DNA from: Alphaproteobacteria bacterium AO1-B
GTDB lineage: Bacteria; Pseudomonadota; Alphaproteobacteria; Rhizobiales; Stappiaceae
Length of the DNA stretch: 64,000 nucleotides
Direction: 5' to 3'
Assembly: GCA_001890945.1 (NCBI GenBank)
Contig: MLAX01000001.1
Span: forward strand, 930,001-994,000
The notes under the pieces were generated by a model that did no database searches, was not told the DNA's origin, and saw nothing but the letters and a program-made list of their open reading frames with translations. The position numbers and the translations under genes were made by a program. Below, piece by piece: positions 36,262 to 44,969 of this stretch (positions are counted from its first letter, which is position 1; the number at the start of each line of letters is the position of its first letter).

Positions 36262-37674
36262 TTAGAGTACCCGGCCCGGGTTCATGAGGTTTTTCGGATC
36301 GAAGGCCGATTTGATCCGGCGCATGAGATCGAGCTCGATCTCTGATTTGACGTCGCGCAGCAGATCCTTCTTCAAACGCCCGATGCCGTGTTCGGCAGAA
36401 ATGCTGCCGCTGAAATCCGCAACAATGCCGTGGACGATCGCATTCATCTCGTCCCACTTTGCGAGGTAGGCTTCCTTGTCCGCGCCAACCGGCTGGCTGA
36501 CATTGAAATGGATGTTGCCGTCGCCCAAGTGGCCGAATGGCACCGGCCGGCACCCGGGAACGAATGCTTCGACGGCAGCAATCGCTTCATCAAGGAAGGC
36601 GGGAATGGAGGCAACCGGGACCGAAACATCGTGTTTGATGGATCCGCCTTCGGCTTTTTGGACTTCCGACATGCCATGGCGAATGTGCCAGAAGTCCTGA
36701 ACCTGGGTGAGGTTCTGGGCGAAGGCTGCGTCTTCAACCAACTCGGCTTCAAAAGCTTCGCCCAGAATGCCTTCCATAAGGTCCCTGACCGGGAACACTT
36801 CAGAGCCGCTGGACAGCTCCATCAGCACATACCAGGCGTGTTCGCCCTCCAAGGGATCCCGTGCCCCGTCCAGATGATCGAGACAGAATTGCACGCCGAC
36901 ACGCGGCATGATTTCAAAACCGGTGAGCAGCGGTCCGGCCTGCGCCTTGGCCATTGAAAAGACCTTCAACGCGGCATGCGGGTTGGCGAGGCCGATAAAC
37001 GCAGCTTCCAGTTTCTTCGGCTTTGGAAACAGCTTTAAAGAGGCTGCCGTAATAATCCCCAGGGTGCCCTCTCCACCGATAAACAATTGTTTCAAATCAT
37101 AACCGGTATTGTCCTTGCGAAGGGTGCGCAGACCGTTCCAGATCTCACCTGTCGGCAGCACAACTTCGAGCCCGAGAACCAGGTCGCGGGTGTTGCCATA
37201 AGCCAGCACGGCGGTACCGCCGGCGTTGGTCGAAATGTTGCCGCCGATCTGACAAGAGCCTTGCGCGCCGAGTGAAAGCGGGAACAGGCGGTCGACTTTT
37301 TCAGCCTCGTTTTGCACCGTCTCAAGGATCACGCCGGACTCCACGGTTAGCGTGAAACCGTCCGGATCGACGGCCCGCACCTTGTTCATCCGGGTGAGTG
37401 AAAGAACGATTTCGTCCCCGGATTCCTGCGGAATTTGACCGCCGACGAGCCCGGTGTTGCCGCCTTGCGGGACGACCTTCAGATCGTTCTCATAGGCATA
37501 GCGCACCACCGCGCTGACTTCTTCGGTGGACCCTGGCCGCAACACCATTGGCGTGACACCTTTATATAGGTCACGCCACTCGGTGAGGAACGGGGCTTGG
37601 TCTTCGGCGGTCGTCAATACGTTGGCTGCGCCGATCATTTCGGCGAAGCGTTCAGCGTGAGGGGAGGGCTCCAT
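36262..37674 (-). CDS. FAD-linked oxidase, D-2-hydroxyacid dehydrogenase type
   Basis: 470 residues. FAD-binding features of the vanillyl-alcohol/glycolate oxidase family: VVPQGGNTGLVGGQIP, LGAQGSCQIGGNISTNAGG, GLEVVLPTGEIW and GGEGTLGIITAA. The C-terminal part has PFGHLGDGNIHFNVSQP, with metal-binding histidines, and ends in HGIGRLKKDLL and FDPKNLMNPGRVL. This matches D-lactate/D-2-hydroxyglutarate dehydrogenases that feed electrons to the membrane. The substrate is not certain. It is divergent from fabI. Confidence 0.88.
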   Translation of the reverse strand: MEPSPHAERFAEMIGAANVLTTAEDQAPFLTEWRDLYKGVTPMVLRPGSTEEVSAVVRYAYENDLKVVPQGGNTGLVGGQIPQESGDEIVLSLTRMNKVRAVDPDGFTLTVESGVILETVQNEAEKVDRLFPLSLGAQGSCQIGGNISTNAGGTAVLAYGNTRDLVLGLEVVLPTGEIWNGLRTLRKDNTGYDLKQLFIGGEGTLGIITAASLKLFPKPKKLEAAFIGLANPHAALKVFSMAKAQAGPLLTGFEIMPRVGVQFCLDHLDGARDPLEGEHAWYVLMELSSGSEVFPVRDLMEGILGEAFEAELVEDAAFAQNLTQVQDFWHIRHGMSEVQKAEGGSIKHDVSVPVASIPAFLDEAIAAVEAFVPGCRPVPFGHLGDGNIHFNVSQPVGADKEAYLAKWDEMNAIVHGIVADFSGSISAEHGIGRLKKDLLRDVKSEIELDLMRRIKSAFDPKNLMNPGRVL

Positions 37675-37845
37675 AGTCGGGATTCTCGTCCTGTTCCGTG
37701 ATCAAATTTTGCGGCCAACATAGTGATTGAACCGGCCCCCGTCGACGCTTCATTCCGTCTCGGTCTGACTTGAAGGAGAAAATGCCTTGTGCCATAGGAA
37801 GCCAGCCCGCTCGGGTGGTGAATGGAATCCTAATCGGAGAATACG

Positions 37846-38664
37846 ATGGCGGAAACGCGCGGACTGATGAACGGCAAACGTGGCTTGATCATGGGCTTGG
37901 CAAACAAGAAGTCAATTGCCTGGGGGATCGCCAAATCGCTTGCCGATGCCGGTGCCGAGCTTGCCCTCACATACCAGGGCGACGCTCTGAAGAAACGCGT
38001 GGAGCCGCTTGGGGAAGAACTGGGTGCGTTTGTGGCCGGTCATTGCGATGTAACCGACACTCAGTCCATCGACGACGTCTTCAAGGCGCTTGAAGAAAAG
38101 TGGGGCAAGATCGACTTTCTGGTTCATGCCGTTGCATTCTCCGACAAGAACGAGCTGACCGGCCGTTTCGTTGATACGACCGCCGATAACTTTGCCCGCA
38201 CGATGGATATCTCCTGCTACTCGTTGACCGCTGTAACCCAGCGCGCCGAAAAGCTGATGACCGACGGCGGGTCGATCCTCACCATGACCTACTATGGTGC
38301 AGAGAAAGTCATGCCGCACTACAACGTCATGGGTGTTGCCAAGGCGGCTCTGGAAACCAGCGTCAAATACCTCGCGATGGATCTCGGACCGCAAAACATT
38401 CGCGTCAACGCGATCTCTGCCGGACCGATCAAGACGCTGGCGGCGTCCGGTATCGGCGACTTCCGCTACATTCTGAAATGGAACGAATACAATTCGCCGC
38501 TGCGCCGTTCCGTGACAATTGAGGAAGTTGGTGACAGCGCCCTGTTCCTCCTGTCCGATCTCGGCCGTGGTGTCACTGGCGAAATTCAGCATGTCGATTG
38601 CGGCTACAACATCGTCGGCATGAAAGCTGTCGATGCGCCGGATATTTCCGTCGTCAAAGACTGA
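37846..38664 (+). CDS. fabI: Enoyl-[acyl-carrier-protein] reductase, NADH type
   Basis: 272 residues. Last reduction step of fatty acid elongation (type II synthesis) in the cytoplasm. FabI features: GLIMGLANKKSIAWGIAKSL with its modified dinucleotide loop, AFSDKNELTGRFVDTT, and the active-site pattern YYGAEKVMPHYNVMGVAKAAL, with the Tyr and Lys of Y-x6-K. IKTLAASGIGDF is the substrate-binding loop targeted by triclosan. The ATG at 37846 follows CGGAG. The gene has its own terminator. Confidence 0.95.
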   Translation: MAETRGLMNGKRGLIMGLANKKSIAWGIAKSLADAGAELALTYQGDALKKRVEPLGEELGAFVAGHCDVTDTQSIDDVFKALEEKWGKIDFLVHAVAFSDKNELTGRFVDTTADNFARTMDISCYSLTAVTQRAEKLMTDGGSILTMTYYGAEKVMPHYNVMGVAKAALETSVKYLAMDLGPQNIRVNAISAGPIKTLAASGIGDFRYILKWNEYNSPLRRSVTIEEVGDSALFLLSDLGRGVTGEIQHVDCGYNIVGMKAVDAPDISVVKD

Positions 38665-38717
38665 CGCGCGCGCAACAAGCCAAGGCGGGGTCCCTGCCTG
38701 GCATATTCCAATTTCAG

Positions 38718-38748
38718 CGCTCCGGCTTATATCTTGCCGGAGCGTTTT
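38718..38748 (+). terminator. Rho-independent terminator of fabI
   Basis: CGCTCCGGC (38718-38726) pairs perfectly with GCCGGAGCG (38736-38744) around a 9-base loop and is followed by TTTT. It ends just 17 bases before the next start codon. Confidence 0.8.
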
Positions 38749-38765
38749 CATATCCGGACACCTTC

Positions 38766-39419
38766 ATGACGATTGTACCTGCGCCCCAAGCCCCAGAATA
38801 TCTGCAGAAGCTTTTTGATCCCGGATTTCTGATTTTTATCCGCCACGGCCAGACCGATTGGAATGCCGAAAGCCGGATGCAGGGCCAGAAGAACATTCCA
38901 TTGAACGCGCATGGCGAAAGCCAGGCGACGAACAATGGGGCGCTCTTGAAGGGGTATTTGGAGAAAGAGGGGATCGATCCGGATACCCTGGATTTTGTCG
39001 CGTCTCCTCTCGGCCGGACCCGGGCGACGATGGAACGTGTCAGGGCGGAAATGGGGCTTGCGCCGGATACCTACAGGCTCGAAGACCAATTGAAGGAAAT
39101 CACCTTCGGTAACTGGGAAGGTTTCACGCTTGAAGAGCTGGCCGTAAATGATCCGGATCTCGTCGAACAACGGCGCGCGAACAAGTGGCGTTTCGTGCCG
39201 CCCGGCGGGGAGAGCTATGAGATGCTTGCAGATCGCATCGGACGGTGGCTTGTGACCGTTGACCGTCCTTCGGTCGTAGTGTCCCATGGCGGTGTCTTTC
39301 GGGTACTGCGCGGTCTTCTGGAAGGTGGTTATACGGACAAGGTTCCGAAATACGATGTTCCGCAAGACAAGGTGTTCGTTTGGCGGGACAGCCAGATGAC
39401 CGCTGTTGAAACAATCTGA
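38766..39419 (+). CDS. Histidine phosphatase family protein
   Basis: 217 residues from the ATG at 38766. The catalytic LIFIRHGQTDWN (RHG) is near residue 25, with SPLGRTRATMERV as the second conserved segment and VVSHGGVFRVLRG carrying the second catalytic histidine. It resembles phosphoglycerate-mutase-like phosphatases often found between fabI and aroC in Rhizobiales. The substrate is unknown. The in-frame extension to 38598 overlaps fabI and its terminator and is rejected. Confidence 0.87.
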   Translation: MTIVPAPQAPEYLQKLFDPGFLIFIRHGQTDWNAESRMQGQKNIPLNAHGESQATNNGALLKGYLEKEGIDPDTLDFVASPLGRTRATMERVRAEMGLAPDTYRLEDQLKEITFGNWEGFTLEELAVNDPDLVEQRRANKWRFVPPGGESYEMLADRIGRWLVTVDRPSVVVSHGGVFRVLRGLLEGGYTDKVPKYDVPQDKVFVWRDSQMTAVETI

Positions 39420-39507
39420 GAGCAACCCGGCCACTTACGGGGCCGGTGTCTTGACGCATATGTGAACTGAAAGCGGGCGGTCCGGTCATCGGATACCGAG
39501 CTTCAGT

Positions 39508-39531
39508 CCGTATGAACCTGTACTCATACGG
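39508..39531 (+). promoter_or_regulatory. Inverted repeat overlapping the ribosome-binding site of the DUF3095 gene
   Basis: CCGTATGA (39508-39515) and TCATACGG (39524-39531) are perfect 8-base arms with an 8-base spacer. The second arm overlaps the GGAG (39530-39533) that serves the ATG at 39542. It can act as an operator in DNA or as a hairpin that hides the ribosome-binding site. Confidence 0.55.
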
Positions 39532-39541
39532 AGACAAAGAC

Positions 39542-40723
39542 ATGTCCGCAGAAGACTTCTATTCCGAGCTTCCTAGCTGCCAAGATTTCAAGTCGGACAA
39601 CATACGCAATGATTTCATTCCCGTTCCGGAAGACTGGGTCGTCCTGACTGCCGACATCGTTCGATCCCGCGACGCCATCAACGCGGGACGCTATAAGCAC
39701 GTCAACATGGTCGGTGCGGCCGTCATAGCCGCTGTCCTGAACAAGATTGACCGAGAGCGCGTGCCCTTTGTCTTCGGCGGCGATGGGGCTGTTGTGGTGG
39801 TGCCAGAGGCCGATAGAAAACTCGCAGAGGAAGCGATTGCCGGCGTTGTTGCTCTCGCACGGGATGTTGTGGATCTGGAGTTGCGGGCTGCGTCCATTCC
39901 GGTTGCGGACATCCGGAAAAGAGGCGGCGACATCAAGGTCCGCAAATACTGCCTCAGCCCGGGAAATCATCTTGCCATGATCATCGGCGACGGCTTGCTG
40001 ATCGCGGACAGGATCCTCAAAGACCCCGAGGCCGTAAAGCCCTATGCTTTGGCGGCATCTTCCGATAATCCCGTTTTGAGCGGATTGTCCTGCAGATGGG
40101 AACCGTTGGATGCCCAAAATGGGCACATCGTTTCCGTCATCTTGAAACCGGCGACGGACGAGAGTTTGCCGCAGATTATCGAGGGATTGGCCGGTGGACT
40201 TGGTTTTAATCCGCTGACAGACGACGAAAAGCTCCGTTTGGCAGAGGGGCCGCGTCTGAAGTTCCGGTTTCCGCCGCGCACCTTGTCGCTGGAAGCAAGT
40301 TTCGGGTCGCCGGGCCGCTGGCTGAAGGGCTATCTCATGGGGATCGTGGAGAGCCTGTTCTTCATGTACGGGTACTACACCGGACGCCGGGTTGGGCCCT
40401 TTGAGCCCAAGAAATATATTAAAGAGCTCAGTCTCAATACCGATCACAGGAAGCTTGGGGACAGTTTGCAGCTTGTTCTCGATCTGACTCCGGATCAGCT
40501 GAACGCGGTGAAAACGTATCTGGAAAGCCAATCAAAAGCGGACCAACTGGTTTACGGGCTCCATGTGTCTGATAGTGCCCTGATGACCTGTTTCGTGCAG
40601 GATGTGTCCAACAACCAGCACATCCACTTTGTGGACGGGGCCAATGGCGGCCTGTCTTTGGCTGCAATCGATTTCAAGAAGAGACTCGCAGATCGGGCAG
40701 CGGCTACTCAGATCACCAATTGA
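39542..40723 (+). CDS. DUF3095 family protein
   Basis: 393 residues from the ATG at 39542, 8 bases after GGAG; the ATG at 39512 lies inside the inverted repeat and has no ribosome-binding site. The N-terminal part, WVVLTADIVRSRDAINAGRYKHVN with FVFGGDGAVVVVPEAD about 50 residues on, recalls the nucleotide-cyclase fold (an Asp followed by a GGDG turn), and DUF3095 proteins have been compared with cyclases. The C-terminal half is not recognisable. Activity is not established. It converges on a GGDEF/EAL gene, another cyclase-fold protein. Confidence 0.8.
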   Translation: MSAEDFYSELPSCQDFKSDNIRNDFIPVPEDWVVLTADIVRSRDAINAGRYKHVNMVGAAVIAAVLNKIDRERVPFVFGGDGAVVVVPEADRKLAEEAIAGVVALARDVVDLELRAASIPVADIRKRGGDIKVRKYCLSPGNHLAMIIGDGLLIADRILKDPEAVKPYALAASSDNPVLSGLSCRWEPLDAQNGHIVSVILKPATDESLPQIIEGLAGGLGFNPLTDDEKLRLAEGPRLKFRFPPRTLSLEASFGSPGRWLKGYLMGIVESLFFMYGYYTGRRVGPFEPKKYIKELSLNTDHRKLGDSLQLVLDLTPDQLNAVKTYLESQSKADQLVYGLHVSDSALMTCFVQDVSNNQHIHFVDGANGGLSLAAIDFKKRLADRAAATQITN

Positions 40724-40753
40724 TCCGCCGCTAGAAGCCGCAAGTTTAGCGGC

Positions 40754-43012
40754 TCACGCGGTTACGGCGTACATCTTGCCGTCCGCATTCAGGACCGACT
40801 GACGCTGGATCATGTCTAGGATTTGATCTTGCGGCACGGCCTTTGAGACCAAAAATCCCTGGATGTAATCGCAGCCATTTTGTTGCAACCAGAGCCGTTC
40901 GCCCTCGGTTTCAACGCCTTCCGCCAAAACACTGATGTCGAGGCTCTTGGCGAGGTTGATCAAGGCGCTTGTGAATTTCTGTAGACCCGGATTGGTGTCA
41001 ACTCCGGTGACAAAGCTGCGGTCGATCTTCACGCGATCCACCTTGAGGTCCCGTAGACTTGAAATGCTGGAATGGCCGGTGCCGAAATCATCGAGTTCAA
41101 TGAAAAAGCCAAGCTCTGACAGGCGCGCAATGTTGGCTTTGACCGGCATGGCGGCGATCTCGTCGATCATGACGGCTTCAAGGATTTCCAGGTTGAAGTT
41201 AGAGGGCTTGAGACCGAGGCTGACGATCTTTGCATAGATCTCTTCAGCCACGGATTCCTGTTCCAGAAAGCTCGCAGAGACGTTCAGTCCGAGATGAATG
41301 CCATGCATGTCCCGGGTTTCGAGCGTCGTTGCCAACGAAAGCACGTTCTCACGAACCGCTGTTTCGATAAGTTCCATGTAGCCGGCATCTTCTGCGGCGG
41401 GCAGGAAGGCGCCAGGAAAGCGGACCTGATCTCCATCGATCCAGCGTGCGAGCGCCTCTGCGCCTATGATCTGTCCAGTGTGGATGTCCACCTGCGGCTG
41501 GTACCAGGGAACAATATTACCTTTTTCCAGGGCCGACAGGACTTCCTTCGCGGTTTCCGCATTGCTCTCAAAAATCGCACGCATCATTGGCGAGAATACT
41601 TCGAGTTCTTTCGACCCCTTTTGTTTGGCCGCGCGCAAGGCAAGTGTTGCATCCGTCAGGATGTTTTCGCTGAGTGCCGTGTTTGCTTTGTGAAAGGAAA
41701 CCCCGGCGTTAGCATCGATTACCGTTTCCTGGCCTTCCACGACTTTGACCGAGCATATCTTTTTCAAGACTTTCCGGGCGAACGATTCAAAGGCTGCGAT
41801 GCTGTTGGCGTCCCTGCGGAGTAGGGCGAACTCACTGCCGCCTGTTCGGCACAGGAAGTCTTTTGGTCCTGCGATCGCCGTGAGGTCACTCGCAATGGCC
41901 CGCAAGATCATGTCGCCAGATTCGTCCCCAAAACGATGATTGATCTTGCGGAACTGGCGGATGTCGAACACGACAAGCCCAGATGTGCCATTTGAGCTGG
42001 ACGGGCGGACGGTTCGGAGTGCTTCCAGAAGAGCTCGGCGGTTCGGCAGGCCTGTCAATGGATCGTGGAACCCGAGCTTTTCAAACTCCTTTTGCGTCCG
42101 GTCTGCCAGTGCCCTAACAAGAACAGCACCGATCCCAAAGGCGATGAAGATCACAGCCGTCGCAACAGCGCCGGCTAAGGAGACTGCCTGAAGTGTGTCC
42201 TGCTTTTCTTCGATCAATGCAGCGCGCAAGTAATCCAGGGTTTCTTGCCACAGAGTGTATGTGGCTTCGATCAGCAAAGGCTCCGCAGTGATTACGGGTT
42301 CTGCGACGATATCGGTACCTGTTTCGGCCTGTATCGTCGACGTCAGAAACTTGGCTCCTTGGGTCTGAAAGGCAACGTTCGCCTCGCGGTACTGTCTAGC
42401 CATGAGACGCAGGTCATCTGCTGCCGGGCCTACGAGATCGGTGAACAGCAATACGGTGTCACGTGCCGCGCCATCGGCGGCCACCTTGAATTGCCCGCCC
42501 TGAACCGGAACCATCATCTTGTCCCAGACGTTGATGGTGTCCTTTGCCGACAGGAGTTCGGCATTCTCGCGCATTTTCGACGTTTCGATAATGACGGAGG
42601 GCAGAATTTCAGTCAGCAAATGAGGGAGTTTTGTTGTCTCGTACGGACTGGATGATGAGATCTTGGCAAGGGCTGCGATCGAAAGTGCCAGACTTCTGGC
42701 ATGTCTCAGCGATTTGGAGACATCTTCTTCCGTCGCAAACTCTGTCAGTTGGGTGTCCAGATAGTCCGCATAATCGGGGCCACCGAAGCGTATTAGCTGG
42801 TTGCGGTAGTCGTCTGGGATCTCAAGTGAAGGGATGCCACGCGACTTTTCCTCCGTCAGTGGTCCCAGCGCTTGAAGCAGGCCAACGCCCTTCAAACTGC
42901 GGTCAATCGCGCGGACACTTTCGAAATTCCCGTAAAACCAAAGCGAGGCAAAGAGCAGGCTGGGCGCCAGCAAGAAAATGATCAGACCTGTTAGCCAACC
43001 ACGAATGCGCAC
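40754..43012 (-). CDS. Membrane GGDEF/EAL protein with degenerate GGDEF
   Basis: 752 residues. Two membrane helices (about 7-28 and 277-299) flank a predicted periplasmic sensor region. The GGDEF domain (about 305-430) has GGSEF at 391-395 in place of GG(D/E)EF, so cyclic-di-GMP synthesis is unlikely. The EAL domain (about 490-745) has EAL (519-521), Asn577 in NVSAS, DDFGTG (641-646), Lys662 and Glu698, all expected in an active phosphodiesterase. The most likely output is c-di-GMP hydrolysis under control of a periplasmic signal. Its 3' end is 30 bases from that of the DUF3095 gene. Confidence 0.9.
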   Translation of the reverse strand: MRIRGWLTGLIIFLLAPSLLFASLWFYGNFESVRAIDRSLKGVGLLQALGPLTEEKSRGIPSLEIPDDYRNQLIRFGGPDYADYLDTQLTEFATEEDVSKSLRHARSLALSIAALAKISSSSPYETTKLPHLLTEILPSVIIETSKMRENAELLSAKDTINVWDKMMVPVQGGQFKVAADGAARDTVLLFTDLVGPAADDLRLMARQYREANVAFQTQGAKFLTSTIQAETGTDIVAEPVITAEPLLIEATYTLWQETLDYLRAALIEEKQDTLQAVSLAGAVATAVIFIAFGIGAVLVRALADRTQKEFEKLGFHDPLTGLPNRRALLEALRTVRPSSSNGTSGLVVFDIRQFRKINHRFGDESGDMILRAIASDLTAIAGPKDFLCRTGGSEFALLRRDANSIAAFESFARKVLKKICSVKVVEGQETVIDANAGVSFHKANTALSENILTDATLALRAAKQKGSKELEVFSPMMRAIFESNAETAKEVLSALEKGNIVPWYQPQVDIHTGQIIGAEALARWIDGDQVRFPGAFLPAAEDAGYMELIETAVRENVLSLATTLETRDMHGIHLGLNVSASFLEQESVAEEIYAKIVSLGLKPSNFNLEILEAVMIDEIAAMPVKANIARLSELGFFIELDDFGTGHSSISSLRDLKVDRVKIDRSFVTGVDTNPGLQKFTSALINLAKSLDISVLAEGVETEGERLWLQQNGCDYIQGFLVSKAVPQDQILDMIQRQSVLNADGKMYAVTA

Positions 43013-43280
43013 GATAGAATCCCGCTGACCTCAACTTGGGAAGGCACGATAAAGATTGGTGTTTAACGATTGGCAAATCCGGTTTTATAAAAACGGGTCT
43101 ATCGCCGTTTCACACGTATAGGTGATCTGTTTTTGATCAATCAGCGATTTTCTTGTTTTCTGTCATTTTGACATGCGTCGAAATAGAAGACCGCTCCAAC
43201 GCCTCATGGGCTTGAGCTTCAAGGGCGGATGGCTTATCGCTCGCAGTCTTGGTTCACGCTGCTTTTTGGGAAAGCCACGG

Positions 43281-44366
43281 ATGTCGCACAACAGTTTCGG
43301 TCACATGTTTCGGGTCACCACTTGGGGGGAAAGCCACGGACCTGCAATCGGCTGTGTTGTTGATGGCTGTCCGCCGCTCGTTCCGCTGACCGAAGCCGAC
43401 ATTCAGGGCTTCATGGAAAAGCGTAAGCCCGGCCAATCCAAGTACACGACCCAGCGGCGTGAACCTGATGAAGTAAAGATACTGTCCGGCGTCATGGTTG
43501 ATGAAGACGGCGTGCAGAAAACAACTGGCACACCGATTTCGTTGATGGTTGAGAACACGGATCAACGGTCCAAGGATTACTCGGAAATCAAGGATCGGTT
43601 CCGCCCGGGCCACGCCGATTTCACCTATGATGCGAAATACGGTATTCGCGACTATCGCGGCGGTGGGCGATCCTCTGCCCGTGAAACGGCAATGCGTGTC
43701 GCAGCTGGTGCCGTTGCGCGGAAGGTTCTGCAGGGTGTCACGATCCGCGGCGCTCTGGTTCAGGTTGGGCCGCATAAACTTGATCGCGGCAATTGGGACT
43801 GGGCGGAAGTCAACAACAACCCGTTTTTCTGTCCCGACCCAGCAGCCGCTGCCCAGTGGGCGGAGTATTTGGACGGGGTGCGCAAGGCGGGATCCTCCGT
43901 CGGCGCGGTGATTGAAATCGTGGCGGAAGGTGTCCCTGCTGGTTGGGGCGCGCCTATCTACGGCAAACTGGATACGGACCTGACCGCAGCGATGATGTCC
44001 ATCAACGCAGTAAAGGGCGTTGAAGTCGGCAACGGCTTTGAGTCCGCGACCTTAACCGGTGAAGAAAACGCCGATGAAATCCGCGTGGATGATGTCGGCC
44101 GGCCGGTGTTCCTAACGAACAATGCCGGCGGGGTGCTCGGCGGGATCTCCAACGGTGATCCGCTGGTGGTGCGCTTTGCGGTCAAACCGACATCGTCGAT
44201 CCTGACAGAACGCAAGTCCATTACACGTCAGGGCGAAGAAGTCGATGTGATGACCAAAGGCCGCCACGATCCGTGCGTCGGCATCCGCGCCGTTCCGGTA
44301 GGCGAGGCCATGATGGCCTGCGTTTTGGCCGACCACATGATCCGCCACCGCGGCCAGGTCGGCTAA
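43281..44366 (+). CDS. aroC: Chorismate synthase
   Basis: About 361 residues. Last step of the shikimate pathway (EPSP to chorismate), needing reduced FMN. It begins [20 protein letters not shown], the standard N-terminus with catalytic His; the longer frame to 43173 is unlike Aro[30 protein letters not shown] (kept as family landmarks RPGHAD and GGGRSSAR) and [13 protein letters not shown] confirm it, with [15 protein letters not shown] near the end. It lies alone with divergent and convergent neighbours. Confidence 0.96.
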   Translation: MSHNSFGHMFRVTTWGESHGPAIGCVVDGCPPLVPLTEADIQGFMEKRKPGQSKYTTQRREPDEVKILSGVMVDEDGVQKTTGTPISLMVENTDQRSKDYSEIKDRFRPGHADFTYDAKYGIRDYRGGGRSSARETAMRVAAGAVARKVLQGVTIRGALVQVGPHKLDRGNWDWAEVNNNPFFCPDPAAAAQWAEYLDGVRKAGSSVGAVIEIVAEGVPAGWGAPIYGKLDTDLTAAMMSINAVKGVEVGNGFESATLTGEENADEIRVDDVGRPVFLTNNAGGVLGGISNGDPLVVRFAVKPTSSILTERKSITRQGEEVDVMTKGRHDPCVGIRAVPVGEAMMACVLADHMIRHRGQVG

Positions 44367-44384
44367 GACTGAACGACCGAAGGT

Positions 44385-44945
44385 TTAGACAAACTTGAAC
44401 GTCCGGATGCGGGTCAGAACTTCGTCCGGGTCGCCGACAAGGGTGTGCAGGTTGACGGAAATCAGCTCCCGGCCGTGTTCGCGTTTGCTGCGCTTCCAGT
44501 TGCGCATTGTGAACCGCTTCCATAAGGGTGTGTGTTGGCCTTGAGTGACGGCATCTTCCAATGGGCGGGTTAGAAGCACGTTCAGTTTGATCAACTCGAT
44601 GCTGCGGACGCTCGTGCGGGTCAGATCGATCATCCGGATGGCTCCCCAATCGATAAAGCCGATCCGGTCGATAAAAAGTCCATCCTCATTCGCGCCCAGT
44701 TGCGGGCGCTTTTTCTCAAGCATTGGAAAATGCCAATAGGCGATGACCGCTGGACCGAGCGCTGCGAACAGCAACAGGTACATGCCGGACACGATGCTCA
44801 CGACTGCGAAGAGACCTGCAAGCAGCATACAGCCATAGACGATGGCCTCGCTGTTCCGTCGGTCGTAGCCGATTGTGAACGGCGCGGGAGCTGGCTTTTC
44901 AGATCCCTTGCTCTCGGCTTCCTTGTCGACCACCTGTTCTTTCAT
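44385..44945 (-). CDS. Membrane protein of unknown function (PH-like)
   Basis: 186 residues. After a polar 30-residue N-terminus come two adjacent membrane helices (about 34-70), then a soluble domain: LGANEDGLFIDRIGFIDWGAIRMIDLTRTSVRSIELIKLNV resembles the strand pattern of bacterial PH-like domains. It is not recognised further. It is downstream of ribB on the same strand with a 24-base gap, so it may be co-transcribed with it. Confidence 0.7.
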   Translation of the reverse strand: MKEQVVDKEAESKGSEKPAPAPFTIGYDRRNSEAIVYGCMLLAGLFAVVSIVSGMYLLLFAALGPAVIAYWHFPMLEKKRPQLGANEDGLFIDRIGFIDWGAIRMIDLTRTSVRSIELIKLNVLLTRPLEDAVTQGQHTPLWKRFTMRNWKRSKREHGRELISVNLHTLVGDPDEVLTRIRTFKFV

Positions 44946-44969
44946 GCAGCATTATCCAATCTGTTGACC

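Noticed and set aside
39524..40531. 335-residue minus-strand frame
   Set aside because: Antisense shadow of the DUF3095 gene, whose own frame has conserved motifs and a ribosome-binding site.
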